A stretch of 64,000 bases of DNA from Pseudarthrobacter sp. L1SW (lineage in GTDB: Bacteria; Actinomycetota; Actinomycetes; Actinomycetales; Micrococcaceae), in the NCBI RefSeq assembly GCF_020809045.1, contig NZ_CP078079.1, forward strand, positions 2,170,001-2,234,000. The letters are read 5' to 3'. Under the pieces are notes generated by a model. It was not told the DNA's origin. It ran no database searches and was given only the letters and a program-made list of their open reading frames with translations. Of the stretch, positions 1-9,973 are shown piece by piece. Numbering within the stretch: position 1 is the first letter of the stretch; each line of letters begins with the position of its first letter. Made by a program: the position numbers and the translations under genes.

Positions 1-66
1 GAAGCCCTCGAAGCACGCCAGGCCTGGCTGGACCAGATCCAGCGCTCGGCCAGCGAGCTTTCCTGA
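1..66 (+). CDS. C-terminal end of an upstream protein (partial, possibly DUF349 family)
   Basis: The window opens inside a plus-strand reading frame that encodes 21 residues, ending in QIQRSASELS, and stops with TGA at 64-66. Only this tail is visible, so the identity cannot be read from sequence. In related Arthrobacter genomes a DUF349 protein commonly sits next to rel, which makes that the best guess, by context only. A strong hairpin follows the stop codon. Confidence 0.45.
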   Translation, partial: EALEARQAWLDQIQRSASELS

Positions 67-86
67 TCCACCCTCGCTGACGCAGC

Positions 87-126
87 AGGCCCGGTACCGG
101 TTATCCACATAACCGGAACCGGGCCT
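87..126 (+). terminator. Hairpin after the upstream gene, probable terminator
   Basis: An 18-bp inverted repeat (87-104 paired with 109-126, one internal mismatch, loop CCAC) lies 20 bp after the preceding stop codon. There is no U-tract, as is usual for high-GC actinobacterial terminators. It ends 36 bp before the next start codon, so it could also shape the leader of that gene. Confidence 0.6.
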
Positions 127-161
127 GTGCCTGTTAACGGCTGCCGGTGCAGGATGGACGA

Positions 162-890
162 ATGGCGATTCCACCGGCCGCTCCGGGCCCCGATCATGCA
201 ACTGCGGCGGACGCTTTGGCGCCCCGTTTTCCGGAACTCTATTCCCCGGACATGCCCTTCGCCTGGCCCGAGCTGCAATCCCTCGCGGCGGATGGACTGC
301 TGGACAGGATCCACCACCGCGGCTACACGCTTCCAGGGCTCCCTGCCTCTCCACAACTGCGGGCGCGGGCGGCGGCAGGGGCGGTGCCCGCTTCGGTCCG
401 CCAAAGGGTGGTCGCGGGCCGGATGACGGCCGCTTGGATCTATGGCTGCGCCGGCGAGCCGGACAGGCTGGCGCTCCTTGTGGATGCCAAGCGGAGGGTT
501 TCCAGCCTGCGGACCACCAGGGGGTGCACCCTGCACGAAGTGAGGCTCGGGCCGTTCGATGTTGTCAGCCTCGGCGGCCTGATGGTCTCAAGCCCTATGC
601 GGACCGCCCTGGACATCGCCCTGCACGTGGACGCCGAGCGCGCCTTGCCCACCCTGGCAAGACTGCTGGCGCGTCCGCAGAACGACGTCCGCCTGCGCCT
701 GCTGGTCCTTGCCATAGAAGCCACGCCGCGGGTGCCCCATAAGAAGGCTGCCCTGGAAAAACTCGCTGCCCTAGCTCCGGCGCTTGTTTCCAGTGGTCCG
801 GTAGACGTCGAACACCCCGTCAATCCTGCGGACGGCGCTCAGGACGTGGCTCAAGTACTTGGGGTCGCCCATCTCAAAGGCAAACCTTGA
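162..890 (+). CDS. Hypothetical protein, AbiEi-antitoxin-like
   Basis: A 242-residue protein from ATG 162, preceded by AGGATGG; GTG 147 is an upstream alternative. The central part (about residues 85-190) resembles the AbiEi-type proteins often annotated as type IV antitoxins in Arthrobacter. It includes a [20 protein letters not shown] stretch and a later [16 protein letters not shown] segment. No AbiEii-like toxin gene lies beside it, so a toxin-antitoxin role is not supported. The last 120 bp run antisense through the 3' end of rel, and the C-terminal residues after about 200 look unstructured and may be an extension gained by loss of an earlier stop. Function unknown. Confidence 0.6.
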   Translation: MAIPPAAPGPDHATAADALAPRFPELYSPDMPFAWPELQSLAADGLLDRIHHRGYTLPGLPASPQLRARAAAGAVPASVRQRVVAGRMTAAWIYGCAGEPDRLALLVDAKRRVSSLRTTRGCTLHEVRLGPFDVVSLGGLMVSSPMRTALDIALHVDAERALPTLARLLARPQNDVRLRLLVLAIEATPRVPHKKAALEKLAALAPALVSSGPVDVEHPVNPADGAQDVAQVLGVAHLKGKP

Positions 891-3182
891 GATGGCCACC
901 CTGTCCGTGGACGTGTGCACACTGGCTGCCAGGATGTTCACGTGGTTCTCGGACAGGACCCGGGTGACGTCGGACAGGAGGGACTTGCGGTCCAGTGCCT
1001 CCACCTGGATCTCCACCAGGAAGACGCTGGACTGTGTCGGCGCCCAGTCCACGTCCACAATCCTGTCCGGCTGGTCCTTCAAGTCCGAGATGTTGGTGCA
1101 GTCGGTCCTGTGGACTGAGACGCCCGAGCCCCTTGTTACGAAGCCCAGGATGGGATCCGGCGGGACCGGTGTGCAGCAGCGGGCCAGCTTCACCCAGACA
1201 TCGCCTACGCCGCGGACCACCACGCCCGAATCGGAGAAACGGGCTTTGGTGACCTGGGTTGGGATGCTGACTTCGGCAATGTCGTCGTCGGCGGTTTCAT
1301 TGCCGCCGAGACTTTCGACCAGCTTCTCCATGACCGACTGCGCGGACGTATGGCCGTCCCCGACGCCGGCGTACAGGCCGGAGATATCAACGTACTTGAA
1401 TTCCTCCGCCACCGCGGCGAGGGCCTCGTGGGTCATCAGCCGCTGCAGGGGAAGGTTCTGCTTGCGCATTGCACGGGTCAGCAGTTCCTTACCGCGGTCG
1501 ATGGCTTCTTCGCGGCGCTCCTTGCTGAACCACTGGCGGATCTTGTTCCGTGCCCTGGCGCTCTTGACGAAATGCTGCCAGTCCTGGCTCGGCCCCGCCC
1601 CCTCGGCCTTGGAGGTGAAGATCTCAACCCAGTCGCCGTGGTTCAGTTCGCTGTTGAGCGGTACCAGTTTGCCGTTGACCCGGGCACCGATGGTCCGGTG
1701 GCCCACCTCGGTGTGCACGGCGTAGGCGAAGTCCACGGGGGTGGAGCCTGCGGGCAAAGCCATGACCTCGCCCTTGGGGGTGAAGACAAAGACCTCGCGG
1801 GCGTTGATCTCGAAGCGTAGCGAATCCAGGAACTCACCGGGATCGGAGGTTTCCTGCTGCCAGTCCACCAGGGAACGCAGCCAGCCCATGTCCCCGTCGC
1901 GTGGGCTTCCCGGGCCAACGGCCGTGCGGTTGGGCTGGTCCTTGTACTTCCAGTGCGCGGCGACGCCATACTCGGCCCGGCGGTGCATTTCATGCGTGCG
2001 GATCTGGATTTCCACCGGTTTGCCGCCAGGCCCGATCACCGTGGTGTGGAGCGACTGGTACATGTTGAACTTGGGCATCGCGATGTAGTCCTTGAACCTG
2101 CCGGGCAGCGGGTTCCAACGGGCGTGCATGGTGCCAAGGGCTGCATAACAGTCCCTGACGGAGTCCACCAGCACCCGCACACCCATGAGGTCGTTGATGT
2201 CGTCGAAGTCCTTATCGCGGACGATCATCTTCTGGTAGATGGAGTAATAGTGCTTGGGGCGGCCCGTGATGGTGGCCTTGATCTTGGCCGTGCGCAGGTC
2301 TTCGGTGATTTGGTCCCGGATGACGCTCAGGCTCTTCTCCCGCTCGGGGGTCCGGTCCCCCACCATGCGGACAATTTCTTCGTACACCTTGGGGTACAGC
2401 GCGGCGAAGGAAAGATCCTCCAGTTCCCACTTGATGGTGTTCATGCCCAGCCGGTGCGCAAGCGGGGCAAAAATTTCCAGGGTCTCGCGGGCCTTGCGGG
2501 CTGAGGACTCGGCGGACACGAAGCGCCAGGTCCGGGCGTTGTGCAGCCGGTCAGCCAATTTGATCATCAGCACGCGGATGTCCTTGGCCATCGCAACAAC
2601 CATCTTGCGGACGGTCTCGGACTGTGCTGCCTCGCCGAAGCTGACTTTGTCCAGCTTCGTCACGCCGTCAACCAGCATGGCCACCTCCGGACCGAAGTCC
2701 CGCTTGAGGTCGGCCAGCGTGTAGGGGGTGTCCTCCACCGTGTCATGCAGCAGGGCGGCGGCAAGGGTTGTGCCGCTCAGGCCCAGTTCGGCAAGGATGG
2801 TGGCCACGGCCACAGGATGGGTGATGTACGGATCGCCACTTTTGCGCTTCTGCCCGCGGTGGCTCTGCTCAGCGACGTCGAACGCCCGCTGGATGAGTTC
2901 GAAGTCCTCTTTCGGGTTGTTGGCCCGGACGGTCCTGAGCAGCGGCTCAAGAATGGGAGAGTACGTGGCCGTGCTGCGACCGGTCAGCCGGGCGAGCCTG
3001 GAGCGGGTGCGCTCCCTGCGGCCTGGGAATGTGGGACGGGACCCGGAGTTGTCGACCGGAACGAGCGGCCCGGGGCGCGCGGAGGCGGCCACCCCGGTCT
3101 GCGTACCGTGGGCGGGACTATTGTCTCCTTGTGCCGTTGGCGCCGACGCCGAACGTTCTTCCAATGACGTACCCCTCACCAC
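771..3182 (-). CDS. rel: Bifunctional (p)ppGpp synthetase/hydrolase Rel
   Basis: An 803-residue long RSH protein that makes and degrades (p)ppGpp in the stringent response. The domain order is complete. The HD hydrolase has H108, H122 and H146-D147 in [10 protein letters not shown], plus [12 protein letters not shown]. The synthetase carries the YYSIYQKM and [18 protein letters not shown] segments. A TGS domain ([20 protein letters not shown]), a conserved-cysteine region ([14 protein letters not shown]) and a C-terminal ACT domain follow. Both catalytic halves look intact, so it should be bifunctional, as expected for the single Rel of actinobacteria. The start is GTG (3182 or 3179) with a weak ribosome site; the first 70 residues are low-complexity. 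It is downstream of secF but separated by a hairpin, so it probably has its own promoter in 3183-3247. Confidence 0.97.
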   Translation of the reverse strand: MVRGTSLEERSASAPTAQGDNSPAHGTQTGVAASARPGPLVPVDNSGSRPTFPGRRERTRSRLARLTGRSTATYSPILEPLLRTVRANNPKEDFELIQRAFDVAEQSHRGQKRKSGDPYITHPVAVATILAELGLSGTTLAAALLHDTVEDTPYTLADLKRDFGPEVAMLVDGVTKLDKVSFGEAAQSETVRKMVVAMAKDIRVLMIKLADRLHNARTWRFVSAESSARKARETLEIFAPLAHRLGMNTIKWELEDLSFAALYPKVYEEIVRMVGDRTPEREKSLSVIRDQITEDLRTAKIKATITGRPKHYYSIYQKMIVRDKDFDDINDLMGVRVLVDSVRDCYAALGTMHARWNPLPGRFKDYIAMPKFNMYQSLHTTVIGPGGKPVEIQIRTHEMHRRAEYGVAAHWKYKDQPNRTAVGPGSPRDGDMGWLRSLVDWQQETSDPGEFLDSLRFEINAREVFVFTPKGEVMALPAGSTPVDFAYAVHTEVGHRTIGARVNGKLVPLNSELNHGDWVEIFTSKAEGAGPSQDWQHFVKSARARNKIRQWFSKERREEAIDRGKELLTRAMRKQNLPLQRLMTHEALAAVAEEFKYVDISGLYAGVGDGHTSAQSVMEKLVESLGGNETADDDIAEVSIPTQVTKARFSDSGVVVRGVGDVWVKLARCCTPVPPDPILGFVTRGSGVSVHRTDCTNISDLKDQPDRIVDVDWAPTQSSVFLVEIQVEALDRKSLLSDVTRVLSENHVNILAASVHTSTDRVAISRFAFEMGDPKYLSHVLSAVRRIDGVFDVYRTTGNKRRS

Positions 3183-3247
3183 CGTTTTAATTACTTCAGT
3201 CTATTCCCCGCGGCGGTGAGTTTTATAACCGGACCCTTAAACGCGGA

Positions 3248-3287
3248 CGGGCCGGACACTGCCGGGATTCTGGCGGTGTCCGGCCCG
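3248..3287 (-). terminator. Hairpin between secF and rel, probable terminator
   Basis: A 16-bp stem (3248-3263 with 3272-3287, one G-U-type mismatch) and an 8-base loop begin 11 bp after the secF stop codon on the minus strand. No strong U-tract follows. It likely ends the yajC-secD-secF transcript before rel. Confidence 0.65.
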
Positions 3288-3297
3288 TGCTGAATGC

Positions 3298-4311
3298 TCA
3301 AGCCTGGGCAGGCTCCGCCGCGGCGTGCCGCTCGGCGGTGGCGCGCCTCTGCTCAACGCGCTTTGCCTGCCTGACGAGGTCCGGCTCGTTCTGGCGCAGC
3401 CACGCGTACATGGGGGCCGCCACGAAAATGGTGGCCGCCGTGCCGATGAGGATTCCGACGAACAGCGCCAAGGAAAGGTCGCGCAAGGTACCGGCGCCCA
3501 GCAGTCCGGCACCAATGAAGAGGATGGCCCCCACCGGCAGGATCGCCACCATCATGGTGTTGATGGAGCGGACCAGGGTCTGGTTGACGGCGAGGTTGAC
3601 CTCTTCGGCGAACGTCCGGCGGGTGGAGGCATCCAGGTCCGCGGTGTTCTCGCGGATCTTGTCGAACACCACCACAGTGTCGTAGAGGGAGTAGCTGAGG
3701 ACGGTCAGGAAGCCGATGATGGCCGAGGGTGTGACCTCGAAGTCGCTGAGGGCATAGACACCGGCGGTGATGAACATCGTCACTGCCATGCCCGCTATTG
3801 CCGAGAGCGACATCTTCCACGTGCGGAAGTACAGGGCCATCAGCACGGCGGCGAGGAGCACGAAGACCACCAGGCCAATGAGTGCCTGCTTGGTGACATC
3901 GGCGCCCCAGGTGGGACCGACGAACGTGGAGGTCACCTCATTGTCGGTGACGCCGTACGCCCCGGTGAGCCCCTCCTTGATGCGCAGCGTCTCATCATCG
4001 GTGAGTTTGTCCGTCTGGATCCGCATGGTGGTGCCAGCCACGTTCGCCACCCGGGGAACGCTGCCCGGAACCACATCGGTGACGGCCTGCTCCCCCACGC
4101 CGGCATCCGTGGTTTGCACGTTGGAGACCGTGAATTCGGATCCGCCGCGGAACTCGATGCCAAGGTTGAAACCGCCCTTGGCCACCGGAATTAGGATGGA
4201 CAGGGCAACGGCCACCGCCGCAATGATGAACCAGATTTTCTTGGCACCGACGAAGTTGTAGGAGCGTTTGCCGGTGTAAAGCTCGTTGCCGAAGTTGGCG
4301 AAGCCTGACAT
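3298..4311 (-). CDS. secF: Protein translocase subunit SecF
   Basis: A 337-residue membrane protein that works with SecD to drive late steps of Sec-dependent export using the proton gradient. It shows the SecF layout: a first membrane segment near residues 25-45, a periplasmic-type domain containing GIEFRGGSEF, then five clustered membrane segments including the conserved SYSLYDTVVVFDKIREN region. The ATG overlaps the secD stop codon by one base (TAATG), so translation is coupled. The C-terminal tail is charged and Ala-rich. Confidence 0.96.
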   Translation of the reverse strand: MSGFANFGNELYTGKRSYNFVGAKKIWFIIAAVAVALSILIPVAKGGFNLGIEFRGGSEFTVSNVQTTDAGVGEQAVTDVVPGSVPRVANVAGTTMRIQTDKLTDDETLRIKEGLTGAYGVTDNEVTSTFVGPTWGADVTKQALIGLVVFVLLAAVLMALYFRTWKMSLSAIAGMAVTMFITAGVYALSDFEVTPSAIIGFLTVLSYSLYDTVVVFDKIRENTADLDASTRRTFAEEVNLAVNQTLVRSINTMMVAILPVGAILFIGAGLLGAGTLRDLSLALFVGILIGTAATIFVAAPMYAWLRQNEPDLVRQAKRVEQRRATAERHAAAEPAQA

Positions 4312-6068
4312 TACTTGTTCTCCTTCGCTGAGGACTTCGAGGAGCCCGCAAGCTGCTCCTGCTTCTCCGCCAGGCGGCGTTCCGCAATGGTCATCCTGCG
4401 CTCGGCTTCTGCTGCGGCGCCGGCGTTCTTGGCACGGACCGCGGACGGTTTGGCGTCCGGAGTGCGGATGCGTCCGGCACCCCGGTAAAGCGGGACGGCG
4501 CCCAGGCGCTTCGGGTCGAGTCCGGACAGCCGGTGGCCCTCGCCGAAGAACCTTGTGCGGGCCAGGAGCTGGAGCGTGGGGTGGGTGAACATGAACACCA
4601 CAATGAGGTCGGCGATGGCGGTCAGGCCCAGGGTGAAGGCAAAGCCGCGGACGTTGCCCACGGCCACGAAGTACAGGACCAGGGCGGCCAGCAGGTTGAC
4701 GGCCTTCGAGGCCAGGACCGTCCGCTTGGCGCGCTTCCAGCCGTTTTCGACGGCGGAGACCAGGCCGCGGCCTTCACGGAGCTCATCGCGGATCCGCTCG
4801 AAGTAGACGATGAAGGAGTCCGCCGTCTGGCCGATGGCCACAATGATGCCCGCGACGCCCGCGAGGGACAGGCGGTAGTTCTCCGTCCATCCCAGGATGG
4901 CGATGGCGAGGTAGGTAAGGATCCCGGCCACCACCAGTGACGCGATGGTCACAAAGCCGAGCGCCCGGTACTGGAACAGGGAATAGACCACCACCAGCAG
5001 GAGGCCGATGAGGCCCGCGAGGAGGCCCATCCGCAGCTGTTCCCCGCCGAGGGTGGCGGAAATCTGCTGCTCGCTTTGGATTTCGAAACTGATGGGCAGT
5101 GCACCGAACCGGAGCTGGTCGGACAGGGCCTTTGCGCTCTGCTCGGTAAACCCGCCGGTGATCTGGGGACGGCCGTCGGTGATGACAGCGAGGGACCGGG
5201 GTGCGGAAATGACCTGGTCATCGAGCACAATGGCGAACTGCGCCTTGGGGTCGTTGCCTGCGTCACCGCCGGCGGCCACGTAGAACTGGTTCAGGCGTTC
5301 GGTGACCTCCTTGAACTTCGCAGTCCCCTCGTCGTCGAACTGGATGTTGACAGCCCAGTCATTGGTGACGGCGCCCTGTGCCCCCTGCTGGAGCTGGAAC
5401 GAGGACGTGACGATGTTGCTGCCCTTGACCTCCACCGGGCCCAGGATGTACTTGATGGCAGGGGTGGTGTCCGTGGCAGGCTCGCATGTCACCAGCGGCT
5501 TGGCCGGGTCCGAGCGTTCCTGCTTGTCCTGGGCCGGGTTGTCGCAGTCCAGGGTTTCGAACTGGCGGTAGACCTCGGGGGTGATCCAGTTCGTGTCGCT
5601 GCTGTTGGCGGGTTCCGCCGTCGGCTTTGGCAACTGGTCCTCAGGCGCCCGCTGCTCCTCCGGTACCGGCGCACCTGCTCCGGCGAGCAGGACGGGACGG
5701 AAGTTCATGTCGGCGGAGGCCTGGATCAGGTCGCGGGTCTGGGTGGAGGGGGTGCCGGGCAGGCTGACCACCACGTTGCGCCCGGACTGGGTGCTGATCT
5801 CGGCCTCTGCAACACCTGAACCGTCAACACGCTGGCGGATGATCGCCACGGCCTGGTTGAGCTGTTCCTCGTTGATGTCCGAGCCGCCCTCTACCTTCGG
5901 CGCCAGGATCATCTGGGTGCCGCCTTCGAGGTCCAGGGCCAGTTTGGGTGCCCAGCTTGCCTGTCCGGCAAGGGTGCCCCCAGCCAGGACGGCAGTGAGG
6001 GCGGCGAGGATTACACCGAGCCAGACCAGGACCCTGAGGCCTGGTTTCTTGGGGCCAGTTCGTGCCAT
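4311..6068 (-). CDS. secD: Protein translocase subunit SecD
   Basis: A 585-residue partner of SecF. An N-terminal membrane segment is followed by LALDLEGGTQMIL, a long extracytoplasmic region, then the membrane block with GVAGIIVAIGQTADSFIVYFERIRDE, the hallmark SecD motif. The extracytoplasmic domain contains an insert rich in Pro, Glu and Asp around residues 130-215 that appears longer than in compact SecD proteins. The C-terminal tail is basic and Ala-rich. Gene order yajC-secD-secF is the classic arrangement. Confidence 0.96.
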   Translation of the reverse strand: MARTGPKKPGLRVLVWLGVILAALTAVLAGGTLAGQASWAPKLALDLEGGTQMILAPKVEGGSDINEEQLNQAVAIIRQRVDGSGVAEAEISTQSGRNVVVSLPGTPSTQTRDLIQASADMNFRPVLLAGAGAPVPEEQRAPEDQLPKPTAEPANSSDTNWITPEVYRQFETLDCDNPAQDKQERSDPAKPLVTCEPATDTTPAIKYILGPVEVKGSNIVTSSFQLQQGAQGAVTNDWAVNIQFDDEGTAKFKEVTERLNQFYVAAGGDAGNDPKAQFAIVLDDQVISAPRSLAVITDGRPQITGGFTEQSAKALSDQLRFGALPISFEIQSEQQISATLGGEQLRMGLLAGLIGLLLVVVYSLFQYRALGFVTIASLVVAGILTYLAIAILGWTENYRLSLAGVAGIIVAIGQTADSFIVYFERIRDELREGRGLVSAVENGWKRAKRTVLASKAVNLLAALVLYFVAVGNVRGFAFTLGLTAIADLIVVFMFTHPTLQLLARTRFFGEGHRLSGLDPKRLGAVPLYRGAGRIRTPDAKPSAVRAKNAGAAAEAERRMTIAERRLAEKQEQLAGSSKSSAKENK

Positions 6069-6168
6069 TGTCGATCTTTCTCTTATTCACGGAGGAACCG
6101 CCGGTGCCTGCCCATGCTTGCACCGGCGGTGGTCCGCAGCGGTAGAGGTTGTCAGGAAGCAGCGGGGA

Positions 6169-6579
6169 CTAACTGTCCTTCTTGCCCTCGTCGTTGAGGC
6201 GCTGCGGTGCTTCGTCAGGTGTTTCCGCTGTTGCAGCCGTGCTGCCGCCTTCGGACGCCGTCAGCGAGGAGGCATCATCCGGCACGGCCGGTGAAGCAAC
6301 TTCGGGCTCGGCTGCTGCTGCGGGTTCCACGATCTTGGTGACGGCCTGGCGGTGCACGGTGGCGAGGTTGCCCGGTGACAGTTCCAGGGTGACCTTGTTT
6401 TCCTCGTCGTCGATGGCAACGATGCGGCCGAACAGGCCGAAACTGGTCATGACGTCCACGCCCGGGCCGAATTTCGACTGGAGCTCCGCCTGCTGCTGCT
6501 GCGTCTTCTTGTTGCGGCGGAACATCATGAAGATGAATACGCCGAGCATGACGAACAGGAGAATTGACATTGGATCCAA
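6169..6579 (-). CDS. yajC: Preprotein translocase subunit YajC
   Basis: A 136-residue small accessory subunit of the SecDF complex. One N-terminal membrane helix (MSILLFVMLGVFIFMMF) is followed by a basic segment and the YajC core with GVDVMTSFGLFGRIVAIDDE and LELSPG. The last 45 residues are an acidic, Ala/Ser/Thr-rich tail without recognised structure. The start is TTG 6579 or ATG 6570; ATG 6570 gives the tidier N-terminus. The gene is first in the secretion cluster and is separated from ruvB by about 200 bp that likely hold its promoter. Confidence 0.93.
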   Translation of the reverse strand: MDPMSILLFVMLGVFIFMMFRRNKKTQQQQAELQSKFGPGVDVMTSFGLFGRIVAIDDEENKVTLELSPGNLATVHRQAVTKIVEPAAAAEPEVASPAVPDDASSLTASEGGSTAATAETPDEAPQRLNDEGKKDS

Positions 6580-6781
6580 GGGGAATTCCGTCCTTTATTT
6601 ACATAGCTGATTTTCCAGCACCATCGGCTTCGCTCCGGCCGGGGCAGAACGGTCAGGCAGGCAGAGAGCCTGTCGGGTTCCTTCCCCAGCGACGCAGGAG
6701 GCCGGTGGCCGCCCACGAAACAAAGACCCGAACGTGCCGAGCGTCATACCAGTCTAAAGGGAAAAGCTGAACGCAGCCTGC

Positions 6782-7867
6782 CTATTGGTTCTCCGGGACC
6801 CAGCCGCCCGCGGGTTCCGTGTCCGCGGCCGGCTCGAACAGGTCCAGCTGCTCCTGCGCGAAGACTCCCGACGGGATGGCATAGCCGAGGTGCGTCCATG
6901 CGGGAGCCATGGCTATCCTGCCCCGGGGCGTGCGGCCCAGGAGCCCTTCCCGCACCAGGAAGGGCTCCGCCACCGTTTCCACGGTCTCGGTTTCTTCGCC
7001 GACGGCGATCGCCAGCGTGGACAGCCCCACGGGACCGCCGCCGAACTTGGTGATGAGTGCTTCAAGGACGGCGCGGTCCAGCCTGTCAAGGCCCTTCTTG
7101 TCCACCTCGTACATGTCCAGGGCTGCGGATGCCGCCCGCGCGTCAATCTGGTCAATGCCGTGCACCAGGGCCCAGTCCCGGACACGCCGCAGCAGCCGGT
7201 TCGCGATACGGGGGGTGCCGCGGGAGCGTCCCGCGATTTCGCTGAAACCGGCGGAGTTGACCTTGAGGTCCAGCAGGCCGGCAGAGCGGCGCAGCACCAG
7301 TTCGAGCTCCGGGACGGAGTAGAACTCCAGGTGGCCGGTGAACCCGAACCGGTCCCGAAGGGGCCCGGGCAGCAGGCCGGCCCGGGTGGTGGCGCCCACC
7401 AGGGTGAAGGGCGGCAGTTCGAGCGGAATCGCGGTTGCGCCCGCCCCCTTGCCCACCACGATGTCCACCCGGAAGTCCTCCATGGCCATATAGAGCATTT
7501 CCTCGGCCGGCCGGGACATCCGGTGGATCTCATCCAGGAACAGCACCTCGCCCTCCGAGAGGGAGGAGAGGATGGCTGCGAGGTCCCCGGCATGCTGGAT
7601 GGCGGGACCGCTGCTGATCCGCAGCGGCGCACTCATTTCCGACGCGACGATCATGGCCAGGGTTGTCTTACCGAGTCCGGGCGGGCCGGAAAAGAGCACA
7701 TGGTCCGCGCTGCGCCCGCGCATCCGGGATGCCTGGAGCACCAGGGACAACTGCTTGCGGACCCGGTGCTGGCCAACAAAGTCGTCCAGGTTCTTGGGCC
7801 GGAGCGCCGCCTCGATGGCGCGTTCCTCCGGCTCCTCCCCCGCGGCCACCAGTGACGGTTCAGCCAC
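6782..7867 (-). CDS. ruvB: Holliday junction helicase motor RuvB
   Basis: A 361-residue AAA+ ATPase that drives branch migration with RuvA. It has Walker A ([12 protein letters not shown]), Walker B (VLFLDEIHR), sensor I (VGATTRAG), an arginine-finger-type GPLRDRFG and the C-terminal winged helix ([17 protein letters not shown]). It overlaps ruvA by 8 bp, so the two are co-translated. The length is normal for the family with a short C-terminal extension. Confidence 0.97.
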   Translation of the reverse strand: MAEPSLVAAGEEPEERAIEAALRPKNLDDFVGQHRVRKQLSLVLQASRMRGRSADHVLFSGPPGLGKTTLAMIVASEMSAPLRISSGPAIQHAGDLAAILSSLSEGEVLFLDEIHRMSRPAEEMLYMAMEDFRVDIVVGKGAGATAIPLELPPFTLVGATTRAGLLPGPLRDRFGFTGHLEFYSVPELELVLRRSAGLLDLKVNSAGFSEIAGRSRGTPRIANRLLRRVRDWALVHGIDQIDARAASAALDMYEVDKKGLDRLDRAVLEALITKFGGGPVGLSTLAIAVGEETETVETVAEPFLVREGLLGRTPRGRIAMAPAWTHLGYAIPSGVFAQEQLDLFEPAADTEPAGGWVPENQ

Positions 7868-8504
7868 GGCTGCCTACGCGGTTTCCGGCCCGGGCGCCGT
7901 CCTGGCCCAGCCAGCGGAGCGTGGTCCGCAGGATCTCAGGCACGTTGCCGCGGAAGGAGACCTCGGGGTCATCCGCCAGGGCCTTGTCGATGCTGGACGA
8001 CGCGTCCTTTTCAGACCAGCCCAGGCTGGTCATGGCCGCCACCACCTGCGGCTTCCAGGCGGCTTCTGCAGCTGTAGGCGCACCGGCAGTGCCTGCCGTA
8101 CCGTGCGGCACCAGTTTGCCCGCAAGTTCGAGCACGATCCGCCCGGCCACTTTGGGACCAATGCCGGGCACCTTGGTGAAGGTCTTGCTGTCCCCGGTGT
8201 GGGCGGCCACCCGGATGGCCTCCGGCTCGTGCACCGCCAGGACAGCCAGGGCCAGCCGGGGGCCGACCCCGCTCACGCTGAGGAGGACATCGAAAACTTC
8301 ACGCTCGTCGTCGGACGCGAAACCGAAGAGGGTGAGCGAATCCTCCCGCACAATCAGCGAGGTGAAGAGCTGGCCCTCTTCCCCCGTGCGCAGCCGGCTC
8401 AGGGTCTGGGGGGTGGCGTTGACGCTCATGCCCGCACCGTTGAGGTCAATGACAGCCGTGGAGAGACCCACGTGCGCTACCGTCCCGCGTAGGAAACTGA
8501 TCAA
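7860..8504 (-). CDS. ruvA: Holliday junction binding protein RuvA
   Basis: A 214-residue DNA-binding partner of RuvB. The OB-fold N-terminus ([12 protein letters not shown]) and the helix-hairpin-helix segments ([17 protein letters not shown] and [19 protein letters not shown]) are clear. A variable linker leads to the small C-terminal domain III that contacts RuvB ([18 protein letters not shown]). A degenerate LexA box lies about 60 bp upstream, in the 99-bp gap after ruvC, which suggests a damage-inducible internal promoter for ruvAB. Confidence 0.96.
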   Translation of the reverse strand: MISFLRGTVAHVGLSTAVIDLNGAGMSVNATPQTLSRLRTGEEGQLFTSLIVREDSLTLFGFASDDEREVFDVLLSVSGVGPRLALAVLAVHEPEAIRVAAHTGDSKTFTKVPGIGPKVAGRIVLELAGKLVPHGTAGTAGAPTAAEAAWKPQVVAAMTSLGWSEKDASSSIDKALADDPEVSFRGNVPEILRTTLRWLGQDGARAGNRVGSRG

Positions 8505-8562
8505 GGCCGGGCTCCTGGTGTTTTGCCGGGGTTGCCACCCGGGAGGGAGCAGGACCGGCTAT

Positions 8563-8578
8563 CCGAACATATCTACGA
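8563..8578 (-). promoter_or_regulatory. Degenerate LexA (SOS) box upstream of ruvAB
   Basis: The plus-strand sequence CCGAACATATCTACGA matches the actinobacterial SOS palindrome TCGAAC-N4-GTTCGA at 9 of 12 defined positions and has the usual 4-base AT-rich centre. It lies about 60 bp before the ruvA start, in an otherwise non-coding gap, where a promoter is plausible. The three mismatches make it a weak site. Confidence 0.45.
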
Positions 8579-8603
8579 ATACCTTAGCAAGGTGCCAGGA
8601 CAA

Positions 8604-9182
8604 TCAGCGTGCGCGGCGCGCCTTCGCTTCTGCCTCCGCCCAGGCCCGCTGGGCGGGAGTCAGGGATGAACTGCCGGGCCCGGTGGTCGCCACGGCTGCC
8701 CCACTGCCGGCCCGCCAGGCGTGGGTGATGGCCAGCGCCAGTGCGTCGGCAGCATCGGCAGGCCGTGGCGGCGCATCCAGGCGCAGGATCTTGGTGACCA
8801 GCTTGGTCACGGCATCCTTGTTGGAGGAACCGCTGCCGGTAACCGCCGCCTTGACCTCCGACGGCGTATGCAGCGCCACCGGGATCCCGCGCCGGGCGGC
8901 GGCGGCGATCACCACGCCGGATGCCTGGGCCACGCCCATCACCGTGCTGACGTTCAGTTGGGAGAAGACGCGCTCGACGGCGAGGACCGCGGGTTCGTAG
9001 CGGTCCAGCCACTCGTCGATCGAGGAGGCGATGACCAGGAGCCGCTGGTCGAGGGTTTCGTCGGGCGAGGTGCCCACCACCCCCACGGCAACCATGGTGG
9101 CCCGCCGGTTCCGTTCCACGTCCACCACGCCGATCCCGCAGCGTGTCAGGCCCGGGTCCACCCCGAGGACGCGCAGCGTCAC
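8604..9182 (-). CDS. ruvC: Crossover junction endodeoxyribonuclease RuvC
   Basis: A 192-residue Holliday-junction resolvase from GTG 9182 (reading [16 protein letters not shown]). The longer upstream frame would overlap yebC and adds no homologous sequence, so it is not the start. Catalytic acidic residues appear in the expected order: the Asp in LGVDPG, the Glu in [11 protein letters not shown], and the later Asp pair in [12 protein letters not shown]. The C-terminal 25 residues are a basic/Ala-rich tail. It sits 31 bp after yebC, in the same transcription unit. Confidence 0.95.
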   Translation of the reverse strand: MTLRVLGVDPGLTRCGIGVVDVERNRRATMVAVGVVGTSPDETLDQRLLVIASSIDEWLDRYEPAVLAVERVFSQLNVSTVMGVAQASGVVIAAAARRGIPVALHTPSEVKAAVTGSGSSNKDAVTKLVTKILRLDAPPRPADAADALALAITHAWRAGSGAAVATTGPGSSSLTPAQRAWAEAEAKARRAR

Positions 9183-9213
9183 GGGTGGAAGGGTGCGGCG
9201 GGCGGGCGGAAGG

Positions 9214-9969
9214 TCACTCAGATTCCAGGGCGGCCTGGACGTCGTCGCTGAGGTCGGCGTTGCTGTAGACGTTCTGGACGTCGTCGAGGTCCTCCAGCGC
9301 GTCAACAAGCTTCATGAACTTCCTGGCAGCTTCCAGGTCCAGCGGAACTTCCATGGACGGAACGAACTCAGCCTCATCGGTGTCGTACTCGATGCCGGCC
9401 TCCTTCAGGGCATCACGGACGGCCTGGAGGTCCTTGGGGTCCGAATGGATCTCGAAGGTTTCGCCGTTGTCCTTGACTTCCTCGGCCCCGGCGTCCAGGA
9501 CCGCCATCAGGACGTCGTCCTCGGTCAGGTCCTTCTTAGGGAGGGTGACCACGCCCTTGCGGCTGAACAGGTAGCTCACGGAGCCGGGATCGGCGATGGT
9601 GCCGCCGTTGCGGGAGATGGCGAGGCGGACCTCGGAGGCGGCACGGTTCTTGTTGTCCGTGAGGCATTCGATCAGCAGGGCGGAACCCTGCGGCCCGCGG
9701 CATTCGTACATGATCTCGGTGTAGTCCACTACTTCACCGGTGAGCCCGGCGCCGCGCTTGATGGCGCGGTCGATGTTGTCTGCCGGGACAGACGTCTTCT
9801 TGGCTTTGGTGACGGCGAGTTCCAGGCCCGGGTTGCCGGAAAGGTCCGGCCCGCCCATGCGTGCAGCAACTTCAATGTTCTTGATCAGCTTGGCAAACGA
9901 CTTGGCGCGGCGGCTATCGAGGATGGCCTTCTTGTGCTTGGTCGTTGCCCATTTGGAGTGGCCTGACAT
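9214..9969 (-). CDS. yebC: YebC/PmpR family regulatory protein
   Basis: A 251-residue protein with the YebC N-terminal signature ([20 protein letters not shown]) and the three-domain layout of the family. Some members were first described as DNA-binding regulators and others help ribosomes through proline stretches; which applies here cannot be told. It sits between pdxT and ruvC with gaps of 4 and 31 bp, a conserved actinobacterial order. Confidence 0.95.
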   Translation of the reverse strand: MSGHSKWATTKHKKAILDSRRAKSFAKLIKNIEVAARMGGPDLSGNPGLELAVTKAKKTSVPADNIDRAIKRGAGLTGEVVDYTEIMYECRGPQGSALLIECLTDNKNRAASEVRLAISRNGGTIADPGSVSYLFSRKGVVTLPKKDLTEDDVLMAVLDAGAEEVKDNGETFEIHSDPKDLQAVRDALKEAGIEYDTDEAEFVPSMEVPLDLEAARKFMKLVDALEDLDDVQNVYSNADLSDDVQAALESE

Positions 9970-9973
9970 GCTT

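Noticed and set aside
162..890. Toxin-antitoxin system at the AbiEi-like gene
   Set aside because: No AbiEii-type nucleotidyltransferase toxin lies next to it; the neighbours are rel and the end of an unrelated gene.
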